This document shows positions 18,266 to 27,220 of a stretch of 64,000 bases of DNA, in pieces. This DNA is from Balneolaceae bacterium (GTDB lineage Bacteria; Bacteroidota; Rhodothermia; Balneolales; Balneolaceae), in contig JAEPNO010000006.1 of assembly GCA_017643365.1 (NCBI GenBank), positions 124,001-188,000 of the forward strand, read 5' to 3'. The translations under genes were made by a program, and so were the position numbers. How positions within the stretch are numbered: the first letter of the stretch is position 1; every line of letters starts with the position of its first letter. The notes beneath the pieces are model-generated. The model did not search any database and was not told where the DNA came from. It worked only from the letters and a program-made list of their open reading frames with translations.

Positions 18266-20006
18266 GCGTCATTGCTTTCGAGCGGACTCCATCCTCACTT
18301 TCTAAGCGATATATATAAATTCCTGAAGCCAGATTTTGAGCAAAAAACGGGATGTCGTGAAAGCCCGCTTCGATAGATCCGTTGTAAATGGTTTGAATTT
18401 CCCTGCCTATGGAGTCAAAAATACGGAGTGTGATATCTTGAGTTCGAGGGATGGTAACCCGAATGGATGTGTTCGGGTTAAACGGGTTGGGATAATTCTG
18501 TGCTAGTTCGATATCCTCAGCAATAAAATAATCGGTAAACCGAAAAGCATAATTGTTATTCGCTTCCGGTGAACTGTTCATGACCACAAGCCCAATTTTT
18601 TCGATTTCGGTGTACAACCAATTGGTTTCGATACTACCGGTAGTTCGATCAGGTGAACCTAAAGCCGTTTGAATTTTTGTAGAACCATTTTGCAGATAAG
18701 CAATCAAACCTAAATGCATGGCGGGGCTGTCTACATAAAAATCGAATTTCACGTAGCCTTCAGAAATTGTATTAAACTCATTGTCTAGAGCATAATAACG
18801 AGCGGCAAATGGCGAAAGTTGAAGGGTATCGGTTAGATCGGGTTGCAACTCGGTATAGGTAGATGTTCTACGCGGGTTAGGATAATTCAATCGTTCTTCG
18901 AACCCGTAATTATCGCTAGAAAAATCCGGCCCACTGGCAAAATGCCACATATACGATTCTAGCACGGCCGCATTGTAAGACTCATCTCTACTATTCAAAA
19001 CGGCTTCAATCGCATCAAGTAATAGAATGTCATTGTCGTTTTCAATAATCTCCCAAACATCCGTCCAGAAAAGGGGACCAAATCGCTCATGAAAATATAA
19101 AGCCCAAGTAATGTCTTCGTATGATCCGGCGGTTAAAGAACTCGAAGGAGAGTTAAACAAATCGGTTGAAAAGCCGGTGATGTAATTGTAATAATCATTC
19201 ACATCGTCGTAAACCACTTCTTCCATCAAAGTGGCATCCATTTCAGCCCATCGATCCGCATTACCCCGCCAATTATTTTGTGCGAATTGGATAGCGTGCT
19301 TAAACTCGTGCGCCATAGTAACTTTTACCGACCCAATAATATCGCCTTCGGGATCGGTGTTTGGCGGATATCCCGAGAAATCATTTTCGATATAAATACA
19401 AGTTCCGGGCGAGTTAGAATTACATGCAAAACTCCCTGATGTCCGATTATTGGTAAGGCCATATGCACCTACATTTGCCAGGTTTTGCACAAAAACATCG
19501 TACACTTCGCCGGCACCAATCGGGTCGGTAAACCCTAGAGTTATTATCTCATGTTGATAAGAGGAATCGGCGGCTTCGGCAACTTCTTCTACATAATCGG
19601 GAATGCCATTGGTGTTAAAATCATCCGAAGGAACGCGATCTGTGCCGGAAGTTTCGTAGTGAATTCGAAATTTACCGCTCGGTGAAATGTATTCCTCAGA
19701 GGCTTGGGTTTCGCGGACATCAATTTGATCAAATGCGGTTTTAAGAGCGGCTGGTACATTCGAACCATCGTTTTGTAAAGAAATAATGAGCGGGGTAAGA
19801 CACTTCACAAATGAATGCTCGTGATTTTGAATCGAGTGCGTCGAATGACCAAAAAATTGCTTTATCGCTTCTGCAGGATTTGGTTCTTCGAACGAAGTAT
19901 CAGATTGTTGAGCCGATAATGAATTATCCGCCAGAACAATAATGCAGCACGTAAGGAGCAAATATAAATAGTGTCGACAATGAGTTGTCAGGGGCGTCTT
20001 TTTCAA
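18255..20006 (-). CDS. Secreted metalloprotease (MXAN_6640-like) with T9SS type A sorting domain
   Basis: 583 residues. The signal peptide (YLYLLLTCCIIVLADNSLSA) is followed by a segment with NTNGIPDYVEEVAEAAD and the zinc motif HEFKH in VTMAHEFKHAIQFAQ. The HExxH motif and surroundings match the MXAN_6640 family of putative proteases. The last about 80 residues are a type IX secretion sorting domain: AQNYPNPFNPNTSI, LRIFDSIGREIQTI, and a basic tail MTLIK. It should be exported by Sec, then T9SS, and attached at the cell surface or released. PorX, a regulator of T9SS, is encoded at 23.4 kb. Confidence 0.85.
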   Translation of the reverse strand: MKKTPLTTHCRHYLYLLLTCCIIVLADNSLSAQQSDTSFEEPNPAEAIKQFFGHSTHSIQNHEHSFVKCLTPLIISLQNDGSNVPAALKTAFDQIDVRETQASEEYISPSGKFRIHYETSGTDRVPSDDFNTNGIPDYVEEVAEAADSSYQHEIITLGFTDPIGAGEVYDVFVQNLANVGAYGLTNNRTSGSFACNSNSPGTCIYIENDFSGYPPNTDPEGDIIGSVKVTMAHEFKHAIQFAQNNWRGNADRWAEMDATLMEEVVYDDVNDYYNYITGFSTDLFNSPSSSLTAGSYEDITWALYFHERFGPLFWTDVWEIIENDNDILLLDAIEAVLNSRDESYNAAVLESYMWHFASGPDFSSDNYGFEERLNYPNPRRTSTYTELQPDLTDTLQLSPFAARYYALDNEFNTISEGYVKFDFYVDSPAMHLGLIAYLQNGSTKIQTALGSPDRTTGSIETNWLYTEIEKIGLVVMNSSPEANNNYAFRFTDYFIAEDIELAQNYPNPFNPNTSIRVTIPRTQDITLRIFDSIGREIQTIYNGSIEAGFHDIPFFAQNLASGIYIYRLESEDGVRSKAMTLIK

Positions 20007-20016
20007 TGAAATTGCT

Positions 20017-20024
20017 TATTTTTG
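20017..20024 (+). promoter_or_regulatory. Candidate -7 element TATTTTTG for trhO
   Basis: TATTTTTG matches TAnnTTTG, 50 bp before the chosen ATG at 20075 and 10 bp beyond the start of the divergent protease gene. No TTG is seen at the expected -33 spacing, so this is only half of a promoter. Confidence 0.35.
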
Positions 20025-20074
20025 AGGTTGCTAACGATGTAATCGGCAATCTCGTCTTTAACAAAAGAATTACA

Positions 20075-21028
20075 ATGTACGAAGTTATACTTTATTACAA
20101 TTTTAACCCAATCGAAGAAGTGGAGCGTTTCACAAAGCTTCATAAAAATAAGTGTCAAGAACTTGGCTTAAAAGGTAGAATTTATATTTCGAGCGAAGGT
20201 ATTAACGGTACTGCCGGGGGCACAAAAGAGCAAATCGATGCTTACAAAGAATATGTGTGGTCGCTACCGGGGTTTGAAAACACCGAGTTTAAGCAAGATC
20301 AGTCAGATTATATCCCGTTTGCAAAGCTGATTTGTAAAGTGCGCGAAGAGATAGTTTCGTTACATATGGATGGTATTGATCCGAAAGAAGGTGGAAAGCA
20401 CCTGCTACCAAGCGAATGGCGAAAAGTGATGGAGTCGGGCGAAGATTATGTAATGATCGATGTTCGCAATAACTACGAATCGAAAGTAGGGCATTTTAAA
20501 GGAGCGCTAACTCCGGATCTGGAGAATTTCTACGATTTCCCACAATGGTTAGACGAAGCCAACATCCCCAAAGACAAAAAAGTACTGATGTATTGCACGG
20601 GCGGAATCCGTTGCGAGAAGTTCTCGGTGCTTATGAAAGACAAAGGCTGGGATGATGTAAACCAGCTGCATGGGGGAATCCTGAATTATGCGAAAGAAGA
20701 AGAGGGAAAGCATTTTGAGGGCAAGTGTTTTGTTTTTGATGATCGGTTGATTGTGCCGGTAAATCCAAAAGATCTGGCGCCCATAGCCCATTGCGAAATA
20801 ACCGGTAAACCAGCTGATACCTATGTGAATTGCGCAAATATGGAATGCAACAAACTGTTTGTATGCAGCGAGGAAGGCGCCCATATTATGGAAGGATGTT
20901 GTAGCGAAGAGTGCAAAGCCAGCGAGTATAAGCGTCCGTTTGATCCAGAAAATGCATTCAAACCGTTTAGGAAGTGGTACAATTATTTCGGCGAAGACTT
21001 CAAACAACGTTCGGTTGAATCAGCCTAA
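20075..21028 (+). CDS. trhO: Rhodanese-family tRNA uridine-34 hydroxylase TrhO (YceA)
   Basis: 317 residues from ATG 20075 (MYEVILYYN). The frame is open to 19985, but the family starts here and the candidate promoter lies in between. It has the N-terminal acylphosphatase-like domain (GRIYISSEGINGTAGG), the rhodanese domain with YVMIDVRNNYESKVGHF, the active-site Cys in YCTGGIRCEKF, and a C-terminal Cys-rich zinc site (CANMECNKLFVCS, GCCSEEC). TrhO makes 5-hydroxyuridine at tRNA position 34. It overlaps the following RluA-type gene, so two RNA-modification genes are coupled. Confidence 0.93.
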   Translation: MYEVILYYNFNPIEEVERFTKLHKNKCQELGLKGRIYISSEGINGTAGGTKEQIDAYKEYVWSLPGFENTEFKQDQSDYIPFAKLICKVREEIVSLHMDGIDPKEGGKHLLPSEWRKVMESGEDYVMIDVRNNYESKVGHFKGALTPDLENFYDFPQWLDEANIPKDKKVLMYCTGGIRCEKFSVLMKDKGWDDVNQLHGGILNYAKEEEGKHFEGKCFVFDDRLIVPVNPKDLAPIAHCEITGKPADTYVNCANMECNKLFVCSEEGAHIMEGCCSEECKASEYKRPFDPENAFKPFRKWYNYFGEDFKQRSVESA

Positions 21029-21917
21029 AAAAAACGCATCTTCGGTTCGGATTGTAGCGCCTTATCCTATCACCCATCAGTTTAAAGCCGGCGGTGAATT
21101 CGAAGGTAAATCGCTGCTGGAAATGATGAGCACAAAGTTTCCATTTCGAACGGAAAATGAGTGGAGAAAACGCATTAATGCTAGTCGCGTTTATCTGGAA
21201 AACAGAGCTTCTAATCCCGATACACTGTTAACGCAACAGGATGAAATCCGGCATCATAATCCTGCAGTAATTGAGCCCAGTGTGCCTGATGAAGTTCGGA
21301 TCATTATGGATACCGACGATTACTTAGCAGTATTCAAACCGGCGCCCATGCCGATGCATCCCGGGGGTAGGTATTTCAAAAACACTCTTAAAACAATCCT
21401 CGAAGAAAAAGGGTACCCGGAATTGAAAATCACCCATCGTTTAGATTCGGTGACTTCCGGAGTTGTGCTATTTGCCAAAAATAAAGCGTTTGCAAAACAA
21501 GTGATGGAAGCCTTTACCAATGGATTGGTTGTTAAAGAATACGAGGCGACAGTTTTTGGTATCCCGGCCGAAAACAAAATAACCATAGAATCGAAAATAC
21601 GGCGAAAGCATGGTTTTGTATTCGAAAGCGGTGAAGCGTTGGATTCTGGTCAGCTTGGAATAACAAAATTCGAGGTAATCGAGACTTCACCCGAATCCAA
21701 TTCTAGTTTGATACGATGTAATCCGGTAACAGGACGTACTCATCAGATTCGCTTACATCTTGCAGAGTGGGGATATCCCATAATCGACGATCCAATTTAC
21801 GGTCCCAACGGCGATACCAGCAGCAAACGCACTCAAAATGTGGGAATCAGTTTAACGAGCACAAAACTCAAAATTGAAGCATTAGGCATAGAATTAAGCC
21901 ATTCCATAAACCCGTAA
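21015..21917 (+). CDS. RluA-family pseudouridine synthase
   Basis: 300 residues if started at TTG 21015; the frame remains open to 20859 inside trhO, but homology-like sequence only begins near RIVAPYPITHQFKAGG. Catalytic motif HRLDSVTSGVVLFAK carries the nucleophilic Asp. GRTHQIRLHLAEWGYPIIDDPIYG is the second conserved block. An N-terminal S4-like region (LLEMMSTKFPFRTENEWRKRI) is present. The RNA target is not decidable. The 14-bp overlap with trhO suggests translational coupling. Confidence 0.88.
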   Translation: MNQPKKNASSVRIVAPYPITHQFKAGGEFEGKSLLEMMSTKFPFRTENEWRKRINASRVYLENRASNPDTLLTQQDEIRHHNPAVIEPSVPDEVRIIMDTDDYLAVFKPAPMPMHPGGRYFKNTLKTILEEKGYPELKITHRLDSVTSGVVLFAKNKAFAKQVMEAFTNGLVVKEYEATVFGIPAENKITIESKIRRKHGFVFESGEALDSGQLGITKFEVIETSPESNSSLIRCNPVTGRTHQIRLHLAEWGYPIIDDPIYGPNGDTSSKRTQNVGISLTSTKLKIEALGIELSHSINP

Positions 21918-21983
21918 TTCAAAATTTAAAATGAAAAATGGGGAGGCCTAATTCTTCATTTTTAATCTTTCATTTTGAATTCT
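21918..21983. terminator. AT-rich inverted repeat between convergent genes
   Basis: 'aattcaaaatttaaaatgaaa' just after the RluA stop is mirrored by 'tttcattttgaatt' next to the hydrolase stop. The hairpin could end transcription from both sides. The same sequence family occurs at 23363-23425. Confidence 0.5.
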
Positions 21984-22778
21984 TTACTTCGGTTCAAAAA
22001 AGGCTCGGGCGATGGCGGCGAACTGTTTGGGTTTATCGAGGAAGGCATAATGTCCCGCATCTTCAATTACCACAAGCGCGCTGTTTTTAAGTCCTTGGTC
22101 GATGCGTTCGGCTTGGTATATCGGCGTTGCATCGTCGTTTCTTCCCCAAAGCAGCAAGGTTTCATGTTCGATGGTTGGTAACTGCTCCTCCAAATGTTCC
22201 GAAATTGATTTCACGAAAGTCTCGCGCATCACTCCCGACAATTTGGAATAATCGCTGGATCCCAAGCTCTTCCAAAGATCCGTTCCCCGCAACCAACTCA
22301 ACGCCTTTTCCCGAAGTGGATTTGGAAGAATCATAAATGGAGCTTTCAGTGTTTTTGCGGTGTATTTGCGAAGGTAAAACTTCCACGAACGCTGGGGTTT
22401 CATTCCGGCGCCACCGGTAATCAATACTTTTTGGATGATCTGCTTTCCCTTCGTTCTGTTCAACAATTTTAAGATCACTCGACCTCCAAAAGAGTGAACG
22501 AGTACGTCTACGTGATCGTCGGGCAACATCGAAATAAATGCTTCCACGGCATCGGCATAATCGTCGATGCTCCACGGTGAAGTTGGCTCCATCGATTCCC
22601 CAAAACCTGGAAAATCGAGTACATAACTAGCTCGAATATCTGCTAATTGATTCGCGATGGGCATCATTACGCGTTTACTTGAACCCCAGCCATGCAAAAC
22701 CACCAAGGCTTTACCCGTGCCCACAACCTCGTAGGCGATACGTTGTTCTTTAAAATTGAAATAGTGTGTTTTACTCAT
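21984..22778 (-). CDS. Alpha/beta hydrolase
   Basis: 264 residues from ATG 22778 (MSKTHYFNF). The longer frame to 22805 is less likely because a promoter-like sequence covers it. The fold shows LVVLHGWGSSKR (oxyanion region), the nucleophile elbow HSFGGR, the acid in LLWGRNDDATP and the catalytic His in EDAGHYAFLDKP. A cap region separates them. The substrate is unknown; resemblance is to the BioH/MhpC esterase-like class. Cytoplasmic. Confidence 0.85.
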   Translation of the reverse strand: MSKTHYFNFKEQRIAYEVVGTGKALVVLHGWGSSKRVMMPIANQLADIRASYVLDFPGFGESMEPTSPWSIDDYADAVEAFISMLPDDHVDVLVHSFGGRVILKLLNRTKGKQIIQKVLITGGAGMKPQRSWKFYLRKYTAKTLKAPFMILPNPLREKALSWLRGTDLWKSLGSSDYSKLSGVMRETFVKSISEHLEEQLPTIEHETLLLWGRNDDATPIYQAERIDQGLKNSALVVIEDAGHYAFLDKPKQFAAIARAFFEPK

Positions 22779-22793
22779 TCGATTCGCTTTGTG

Positions 22794-22824
22794 CAAACAT
22801 CTCACTTCATCCAGTTCGAAACAA
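22794..22824 (-). promoter_or_regulatory. Candidate promoter for the alpha/beta hydrolase
   Basis: On the minus strand, TTG (22824-22822) is followed after 20 bases by GATGTTTG (22801-22794), one mismatch from TAnnTTTG. It ends 16 bp before the ATG at 22778 and supports that start over 22805. Confidence 0.35.
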
Positions 22825-22876
22825 GTTGACTTAAAAAGAAATCTTTGGCTTATTGTTTGGTACTTGTGGGGTACTT

Positions 22877-23365
22877 ATGAATAAACAACGTATTAAGAGA
22901 AGTCTATTTTTTTGGGTTGATCGACTCCAGATCAGAAAGCGAGAGCGTTATTCGATAACGTTATTGCTGCTTCTGTTTGTAATACTTGCATTATTTAATG
23001 TATTCAGAAAAGAAAAGTATGTTCCAGAGCCGGAAAATCACGCTCAAATTCTCGCCGATTTTGAACAACGAAGCGCGCTCATCCAACGCGAAAAACTGTT
23101 AGAAGACCAAAAGTACGCAGGTATTAGCTCTGAAGAACCTATGCAAAAAGAAGAAAACAGTGTAGCGATGACGGAACCTATTTCCATCAATACCGCTACA
23201 TTGAGCCAGCTTACCGATTTGCCCGGCATCGGAAATACCTATGCCCAAAGAATTATTGAATATCGGGAAACTAATGGGGATTTTACTTCCGTTGATGAAC
23301 TCGTGAACGTGAAGGGAATCGGCGAGCGAACCCTCGAGAAGATTAAACCCTTTATAAAACTATAA
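22877..23365 (+). CDS. ComEA-like helix-hairpin-helix protein, membrane anchored
   Basis: 162 residues from ATG 22877. The N-terminus is basic, then one transmembrane helix (ITLLLLLFVILALFNVF), a linker of about 50 residues, and a C-terminal tandem HhH domain (INTATLSQLTDLPGIGNTYAQRIIEYRE, VKGIGERTLEKIKPFI). This is the ComEA layout for binding incoming DNA in the periplasm. Other competence genes are not in the window, so a role in DNA uptake is inferred from the family. Confidence 0.85.
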   Translation: MNKQRIKRSLFFWVDRLQIRKRERYSITLLLLLFVILALFNVFRKEKYVPEPENHAQILADFEQRSALIQREKLLEDQKYAGISSEEPMQKEENSVAMTEPISINTATLSQLTDLPGIGNTYAQRIIEYRETNGDFTSVDELVNVKGIGERTLEKIKPFIKL

Positions 23366-23439
23366 TTCAAAATTTAAAATGAAAGATTCAAAATTGTACT
23401 CATCTTTCATTTTGAATCTTAAATTTTTAATTAAAAAAA
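23366..23439. repeat. AT-rich inverted repeat
   Basis: The stem 'aattcaaaatttaaaatgaaag' is mirrored by 'ctttcattttgaatc', closely matching the 21918-21983 hairpin. It may terminate the ComEA-like transcript before porX. Confidence 0.5.
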
Positions 23440-24987
23440 ATGCCAACAATACTTTGGGCGGATGACGAGATTGATCAGTTGCAATCGCTGATACTATTTT
23501 TAGAGAAAAAGGGATTCGAAATTGTGCCCGTGGCAAATGGTCAAGACGCCGTAGAGGAAATAAAAACTCGCTCGTTTGATATCGTTTTTCTGGATGAACA
23601 AATGCCCGGCATGGGCGGACTCGAAGCGCTGGATGCCATCAAAGCAGAGCAGCCGTTACTGCCGGTGGTGATGATCACCAAAAGCGAAGAAGAATCGATT
23701 ATGGAAGATGCCATCGGTGCAAAAATCAGCGATTACTTGATCAAGCCGGTGAATCCCAGCCAGATTTTATTAACCACCAAAAAACTGCTCGAAACGAGTC
23801 GACTTCAAACGGAGAAATCATCCCAAACCTATCTGAGGCAATTTGGCGAGTTAACTTCGAGAATATCACCAAGAACAAGTTGGGAAGAATGGATCGAGAT
23901 ATATCGAGAGCTTACTAAATGGCATATCGAGTTAAGCGATGGCGACGAAGCGTTGGTTCAGGTATTGGAAGATCAGTTCAAGGATGCGAATCATCAATTC
24001 GGGAAATTCATCCAGAAGAATTACGAACAGTGGCTGAACGAGGGTAAAGATGAAGCTCCTTTATTATCGCCCGGCGTAATTGAGAAGTATGTATTTCCGC
24101 ATCTACAAGATGACAAAAAAACCATGTTTTTCCTGGTTGATTGCATGCGCTACGATCAATGGCTGGTGTTTGAGCCGTATTTGGCAAAGATGTACGACAT
24201 CAATACCGATTTTTATTATTCGATTCTTCCAACGGCAACACCGTATTCGCGAAACGCCATTTTTGCGGGTCTTTCACCCATGGAAATCGAGCAATTATAT
24301 CCGAGTTTATGGCAGCAAGGTCAGGATGAATCGTCGCTAAATCGCCACGAAGAAGAGTTGCTAGCAAAGCAATTAAAGCGCGCAGGCATCGACATCAATT
24401 TTAGGTATGAGAAAATCCTGAGTGCTGATGTTGGCAAACAAATTGCCGGCAAGATGCAGAACTTTGCGCAGTCGAAACTAGCCGCTTTTGTGTTCAACTT
24501 TGTAGATACGCTGGTGCATTCGCGATCAGATTCAGAAGTGATTAAAGAACTTGCTCCGGATGAAGGCGCATTTCGATCCATTACCGAAGCTTGGTTTCAA
24601 CATTCTACTTTACTGCAAATGTTTAAGGAGCTAGCTGATGAAGATGTTACGGTGATTGTTACGGCTGATCATGGCTCGGTGCGTTCGATGCGCGATACCA
24701 AAGTGTTTGGCGATCGGGATACGGCAACAAATCTGCGATATAAATATGGCAAAAATCTGAATACCGTAGACGAAACGGCAAGCATTAAAATCAGTGATGC
24801 AAAGCGATTTAAATTGCCTGAAATAGCGAAAGCCAACGAATACATCATAGCCTTGGAAGATTACTATTTCGTTTATCCCACTAATTATCACAAGTTTCAA
24901 AATCGATATCGTGATACATTTCAGCATGGGGGTGCATCGATGGAAGAAATGATTTTGCCCATTGTTACGATGACACCAAAGAAGTGA
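23440..24987 (+). CDS. porX: PorX-type response regulator with PglZ phosphatase domain
   Basis: 515 residues. Residues 1-120 are a CheY-like receiver: acidic pocket ADDE (8-10), phospho-acceptor Asp52 in [12 protein letters not shown], Thr80 in MITKS, Lys102 in YLIKPVNP. The C-terminal half is an alkaline-phosphatase-like PglZ domain ([39 protein letters not shown]). In Porphyromonas gingivalis PorX works with the kinase PorY and a sigma factor to control T9SS, and its PglZ domain cleaves oligonucleotides. The window also encodes a T9SS cargo protease. No PorY is adjacent. Confidence 0.9.
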   Translation: MPTILWADDEIDQLQSLILFLEKKGFEIVPVANGQDAVEEIKTRSFDIVFLDEQMPGMGGLEALDAIKAEQPLLPVVMITKSEEESIMEDAIGAKISDYLIKPVNPSQILLTTKKLLETSRLQTEKSSQTYLRQFGELTSRISPRTSWEEWIEIYRELTKWHIELSDGDEALVQVLEDQFKDANHQFGKFIQKNYEQWLNEGKDEAPLLSPGVIEKYVFPHLQDDKKTMFFLVDCMRYDQWLVFEPYLAKMYDINTDFYYSILPTATPYSRNAIFAGLSPMEIEQLYPSLWQQGQDESSLNRHEEELLAKQLKRAGIDINFRYEKILSADVGKQIAGKMQNFAQSKLAAFVFNFVDTLVHSRSDSEVIKELAPDEGAFRSITEAWFQHSTLLQMFKELADEDVTVIVTADHGSVRSMRDTKVFGDRDTATNLRYKYGKNLNTVDETASIKISDAKRFKLPEIAKANEYIIALEDYYFVYPTNYHKFQNRYRDTFQHGGASMEEMILPIVTMTPKK

Positions 24988-25152
24988 ATCGACGAATGAT
25001 AAGTGTTAGACACGTTAAATTAGTTGGTGATATATTCTAACAATATTGATTTGTGTCATTCCCGCGAAGGCGGGAATCCAAAATGTGATGTTAATTTATT
25101 AATCAAGACTAATGCAGATCCCTGCTTTCGCAGGGATGACTAATTACAGGAA
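24988..25152. repeat. REP-like inverted pair with GTCAT/ATGAC ends
   Basis: Two hairpins sit head to head: GTCATTCCCGC..GCGGGAATCC (25055-25079) and GATCCCTGC..GCAGGGATGAC (25117-25140). The outer ends are inverted copies (GTCAT / ATGAC), giving an 86-bp unit. This is a widely seen intergenic palindrome type in bacteria. No gene is present. Confidence 0.7.
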
Positions 25153-25563
25153 ATGTTAAGCGCATCCATCAAAGAGACGATACAAATAGGAAAGCAATTC
25201 GCAGAGCGGTTAAAGCCCGGCGATGTGGTTTGCTTAGATGGAGATCTTGGAGCAGGAAAAACGCACTTTGTGAAAGGGATCGCTTCGCACTTTGGAATCG
25301 AAGAGTACGAAGTTAGTTCGCCCACTTTTACTTTGATCAATGAGTACAAAGGTGAAATCCCGGTTTATCACTTCGATTGTTATCGAATTAAAAGCGAGCA
25401 AGAAGCGTTGGAGATAGGCACAGAGGACTATTTATACGGCGATGGGATTTCGATTGTGGAATGGCCGAAAAAAATCGGAAATTTATTGCCGCCCGAATCC
25501 GTTTGGGTTTTCATCACGCATAAGAGCGAACACGAAAGAGAAATACGAATAGAAGACGCATAG
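25153..25563 (+). CDS. tsaE: tRNA threonylcarbamoyladenosine ATPase TsaE
   Basis: 136 residues. TsaE is the small P-loop ATPase that cycles the TsaB-TsaD complex in making t6A37 of tRNA. Seen: Walker A in GDLGAGKTHFVKGI, SSPTFTLINEY, the acidic YHFDCYRI and IVEWPKKIGNLLP. Length is normal. The next small gene starts 7 bp after the stop, so they probably share a transcript. Confidence 0.95.
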   Translation: MLSASIKETIQIGKQFAERLKPGDVVCLDGDLGAGKTHFVKGIASHFGIEEYEVSSPTFTLINEYKGEIPVYHFDCYRIKSEQEALEIGTEDYLYGDGISIVEWPKKIGNLLPPESVWVFITHKSEHEREIRIEDA

Positions 25564-25569
25564 AGCATT

Positions 25570-25857
25570 ATGTCCCTTACCGGGAAACGCAGACTTTCAT
25601 ATCGATTAGATTTACTACCGGTCATTTATCCGTATCACCGAAGGGCGAATAACGAGTTGAATAAAGGCGATTTGGTGTATTATGGTCCGAGCCCGGAGTA
25701 TTACGGCATCGGCGAAGTGGTTCAAAAAGAAGAGAAAGTGTGTGTGGTAGATTTCCGAGGAACGGGATTACTTGGGATTCATAAAGATGAGATGCTCTCT
25801 TCTTACCTCATTCCTATTCATAAGCTCAATCTCACGAATTTATTGAAGGGCAGGTAA
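25570..25857 (+). CDS. Small hypothetical protein next to tsaE
   Basis: 95 residues, family not recognised. A basic N-terminus (SLTGKRRLSYRLDLLPVIYPYHRR) is followed by a beta-rich part with NKGDLVYYGPSPEYYGIGEVVQKEEKVCVVDFRGTG. The latter resembles an SH3-like barrel (KOW/CarD type spacing), which often binds nucleic acid or polymerase; this is only a resemblance. It is 7 bp after tsaE and converges on the PIN toxin gene. Confidence 0.6.
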   Translation: MSLTGKRRLSYRLDLLPVIYPYHRRANNELNKGDLVYYGPSPEYYGIGEVVQKEEKVCVVDFRGTGLLGIHKDEMLSSYLIPIHKLNLTNLLKGR

Positions 25858-25858
25858 G

Positions 25859-26266
25859 TCATTCTTCAGTTACAAAATCTTTTGGGTGGATGGCTGTTTC
25901 AGGGAACTCCGCAAGGATTTTCTTATCGAATGTGAGCAGTGGTACTTCTAAATCTTTAGCCAAAGCAACAAATTCGCAATCGTAAGAAGAGCATGAGGAC
26001 GTATTAATCAACTCAAGAACCTCAATCGGCTCAACTTCTAAACTAAATGAAGACATCATTTGCTTAGCTTTGAACTGTGCATTCAGAATGTCTTCGAACT
26101 GTAAAATATCTTTTCGTAAGTATACACTCAAAACACTAAGAAATTCTGTTTGCCAAAGTCGAGGGGCTAGCCAAATGGGCGTTTTTTTGTGTACTTCAGT
26201 TACAATATTCTTTTCAGTACCATTTAAAATGAAATGAACAATAATGTTAGTATCAACTACTATCAT
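25859..26266 (-). CDS. PIN-domain toxin (VapC/FitB-like)
   Basis: 135 residues. A PIN nuclease with acidic residues in the expected places: Asp5 in MIVVDTNIIVHF, Glu in LWQTEFLSVL, Asp in SSYDCEFVALA, and Asp in LLTFDKKIL. Characterised relatives cut tRNA or rRNA. Its ATG overlaps the antitoxin stop by 4 bp, the usual antitoxin-first order. Confidence 0.87.
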   Translation of the reverse strand: MIVVDTNIIVHFILNGTEKNIVTEVHKKTPIWLAPRLWQTEFLSVLSVYLRKDILQFEDILNAQFKAKQMMSSFSLEVEPIEVLELINTSSCSSYDCEFVALAKDLEVPLLTFDKKILAEFPETAIHPKDFVTEE

Positions 26267-26502
26267 TCTCGTCCTTCATTGATAGCAGCCTCAATTTCTT
26301 CGGTAGTCAAAGACCGTTTTATTTTTTGCCGAAATTTTTCTGCCTCATAACGAATTTCCTCAGCATTTACTTGATTGGCCCGAAACTGAGACTCGATCAA
26401 ATGAATCACTTCGTTATTGATGGATCTTCGATTGCGTTTCGCACGGTCTTTCAGCTTTTCGTATACCTCATCGGGGATATTTTTTATCGTGATATTTGCC
26501 AT
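26263..26502 (-). CDS. FitA/Arc-type ribbon-helix-helix antitoxin
   Basis: 79 residues from ATG 26502 (MANITIKNIPDEV); an in-frame start at 26532 is also possible. The N-terminus is a ribbon-helix-helix (ITIKNIPDEVYEKLKDRAKRNRRSINNEVIHLIESQF), and the C-terminal tail should block the PIN active site. It is the first gene of a type II toxin-antitoxin pair and probably represses its own promoter. Divergent from pnuC with about 90 bp between starts. Confidence 0.85.
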   Translation of the reverse strand: MANITIKNIPDEVYEKLKDRAKRNRRSINNEVIHLIESQFRANQVNAEEIRYEAEKFRQKIKRSLTTEEIEAAINEGRE

Positions 26503-26562
26503 GGTTCCAAATTGGTTGCGTAATGAAACCAAAAGATATAAAATTCCGATCGAACTTTTAGC

Positions 26563-26570
26563 TACCTTTG
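26563..26570 (+). promoter_or_regulatory. Candidate -7 element TACCTTTG for pnuC
   Basis: TACCTTTG matches TAnnTTTG exactly and lies 23 bp before the proposed TTG start of pnuC. No TTG is found 19-20 bases upstream, so the match is partial. Confidence 0.4.
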
Positions 26571-26593
26571 GCGCGCATCAAAATTATAGAAGC

Positions 26594-27220
26594 TTGAACG
26601 AGTTACTTTCTGCATTTATCGAAGGCGTAATCGCCACTTCAACCCTTGAATGGATCGCTGTGATCACCGGCATAATGAGCGTGTGGTGTTCGATGAAGGA
26701 AAACATTCTCGTGTATCCTTTCGGCATCGTAAGTGTGTTGATTTACGTGTACCTGGCGTTCAATTACAAGCTCTACGCCGACATGGGCGTGAATAGCTAC
26801 TATTTTGTGATGAGCGTGTATGGCTGGATCCACTGGACGGATACTTCCGGGGATCGGGCGCAAATTCCGGTTACAGTAAATGATGCTCGCGAATGGCTGA
26901 TAACTGCAGCACTATTGATAGGTTCGTTCGGGATCTTAGTTTTTGTTCTGATGAACTTTACCGACAGCGATGTGCCTGTTTGGGATGCTACAACAACTTG
27001 CTTTGCCATTACCGGAATGTGGCTGATGGCACGAAAAAAACTCGAAAACTGGATCGCCTGGATCATCTGCGATCTTATTTCCATCCCGCTTTATTTCTAC
27101 AAAGGATTAGTGCTTACCAGCGTGCAGTTTCTGTTATTCACAATACTTGCGATTGCAGGATACGTGGCATGGAAGAAATCACTGGAAAAGGAAAAAATCG
27201 AAGGTGCAACCGGCGCTTAA
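26594..27220 (+). CDS. pnuC: Nicotinamide mononucleotide transporter PnuC
   Basis: 208 residues when started at TTG 26594 (reading SLNELLSAFIEG before it). The frame is open to 26417 but that part is antisense to the antitoxin. PnuC family: about seven membrane helices, WIAVITGIMSVWCSMKENILVYPFGI, the conserved SYYFVMSVYGWIHW, and an Asn/Trp-rich region NWIAWIICDLISIPLYFYKG. It imports nicotinamide riboside or a related NAD precursor. With nadA and nadC it is the third NAD-supply gene here. No riboswitch is visible in the short leader. Confidence 0.9.
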   Translation: MNELLSAFIEGVIATSTLEWIAVITGIMSVWCSMKENILVYPFGIVSVLIYVYLAFNYKLYADMGVNSYYFVMSVYGWIHWTDTSGDRAQIPVTVNDAREWLITAALLIGSFGILVFVLMNFTDSDVPVWDATTTCFAITGMWLMARKKLENWIAWIICDLISIPLYFYKGLVLTSVQFLLFTILAIAGYVAWKKSLEKEKIEGATGA

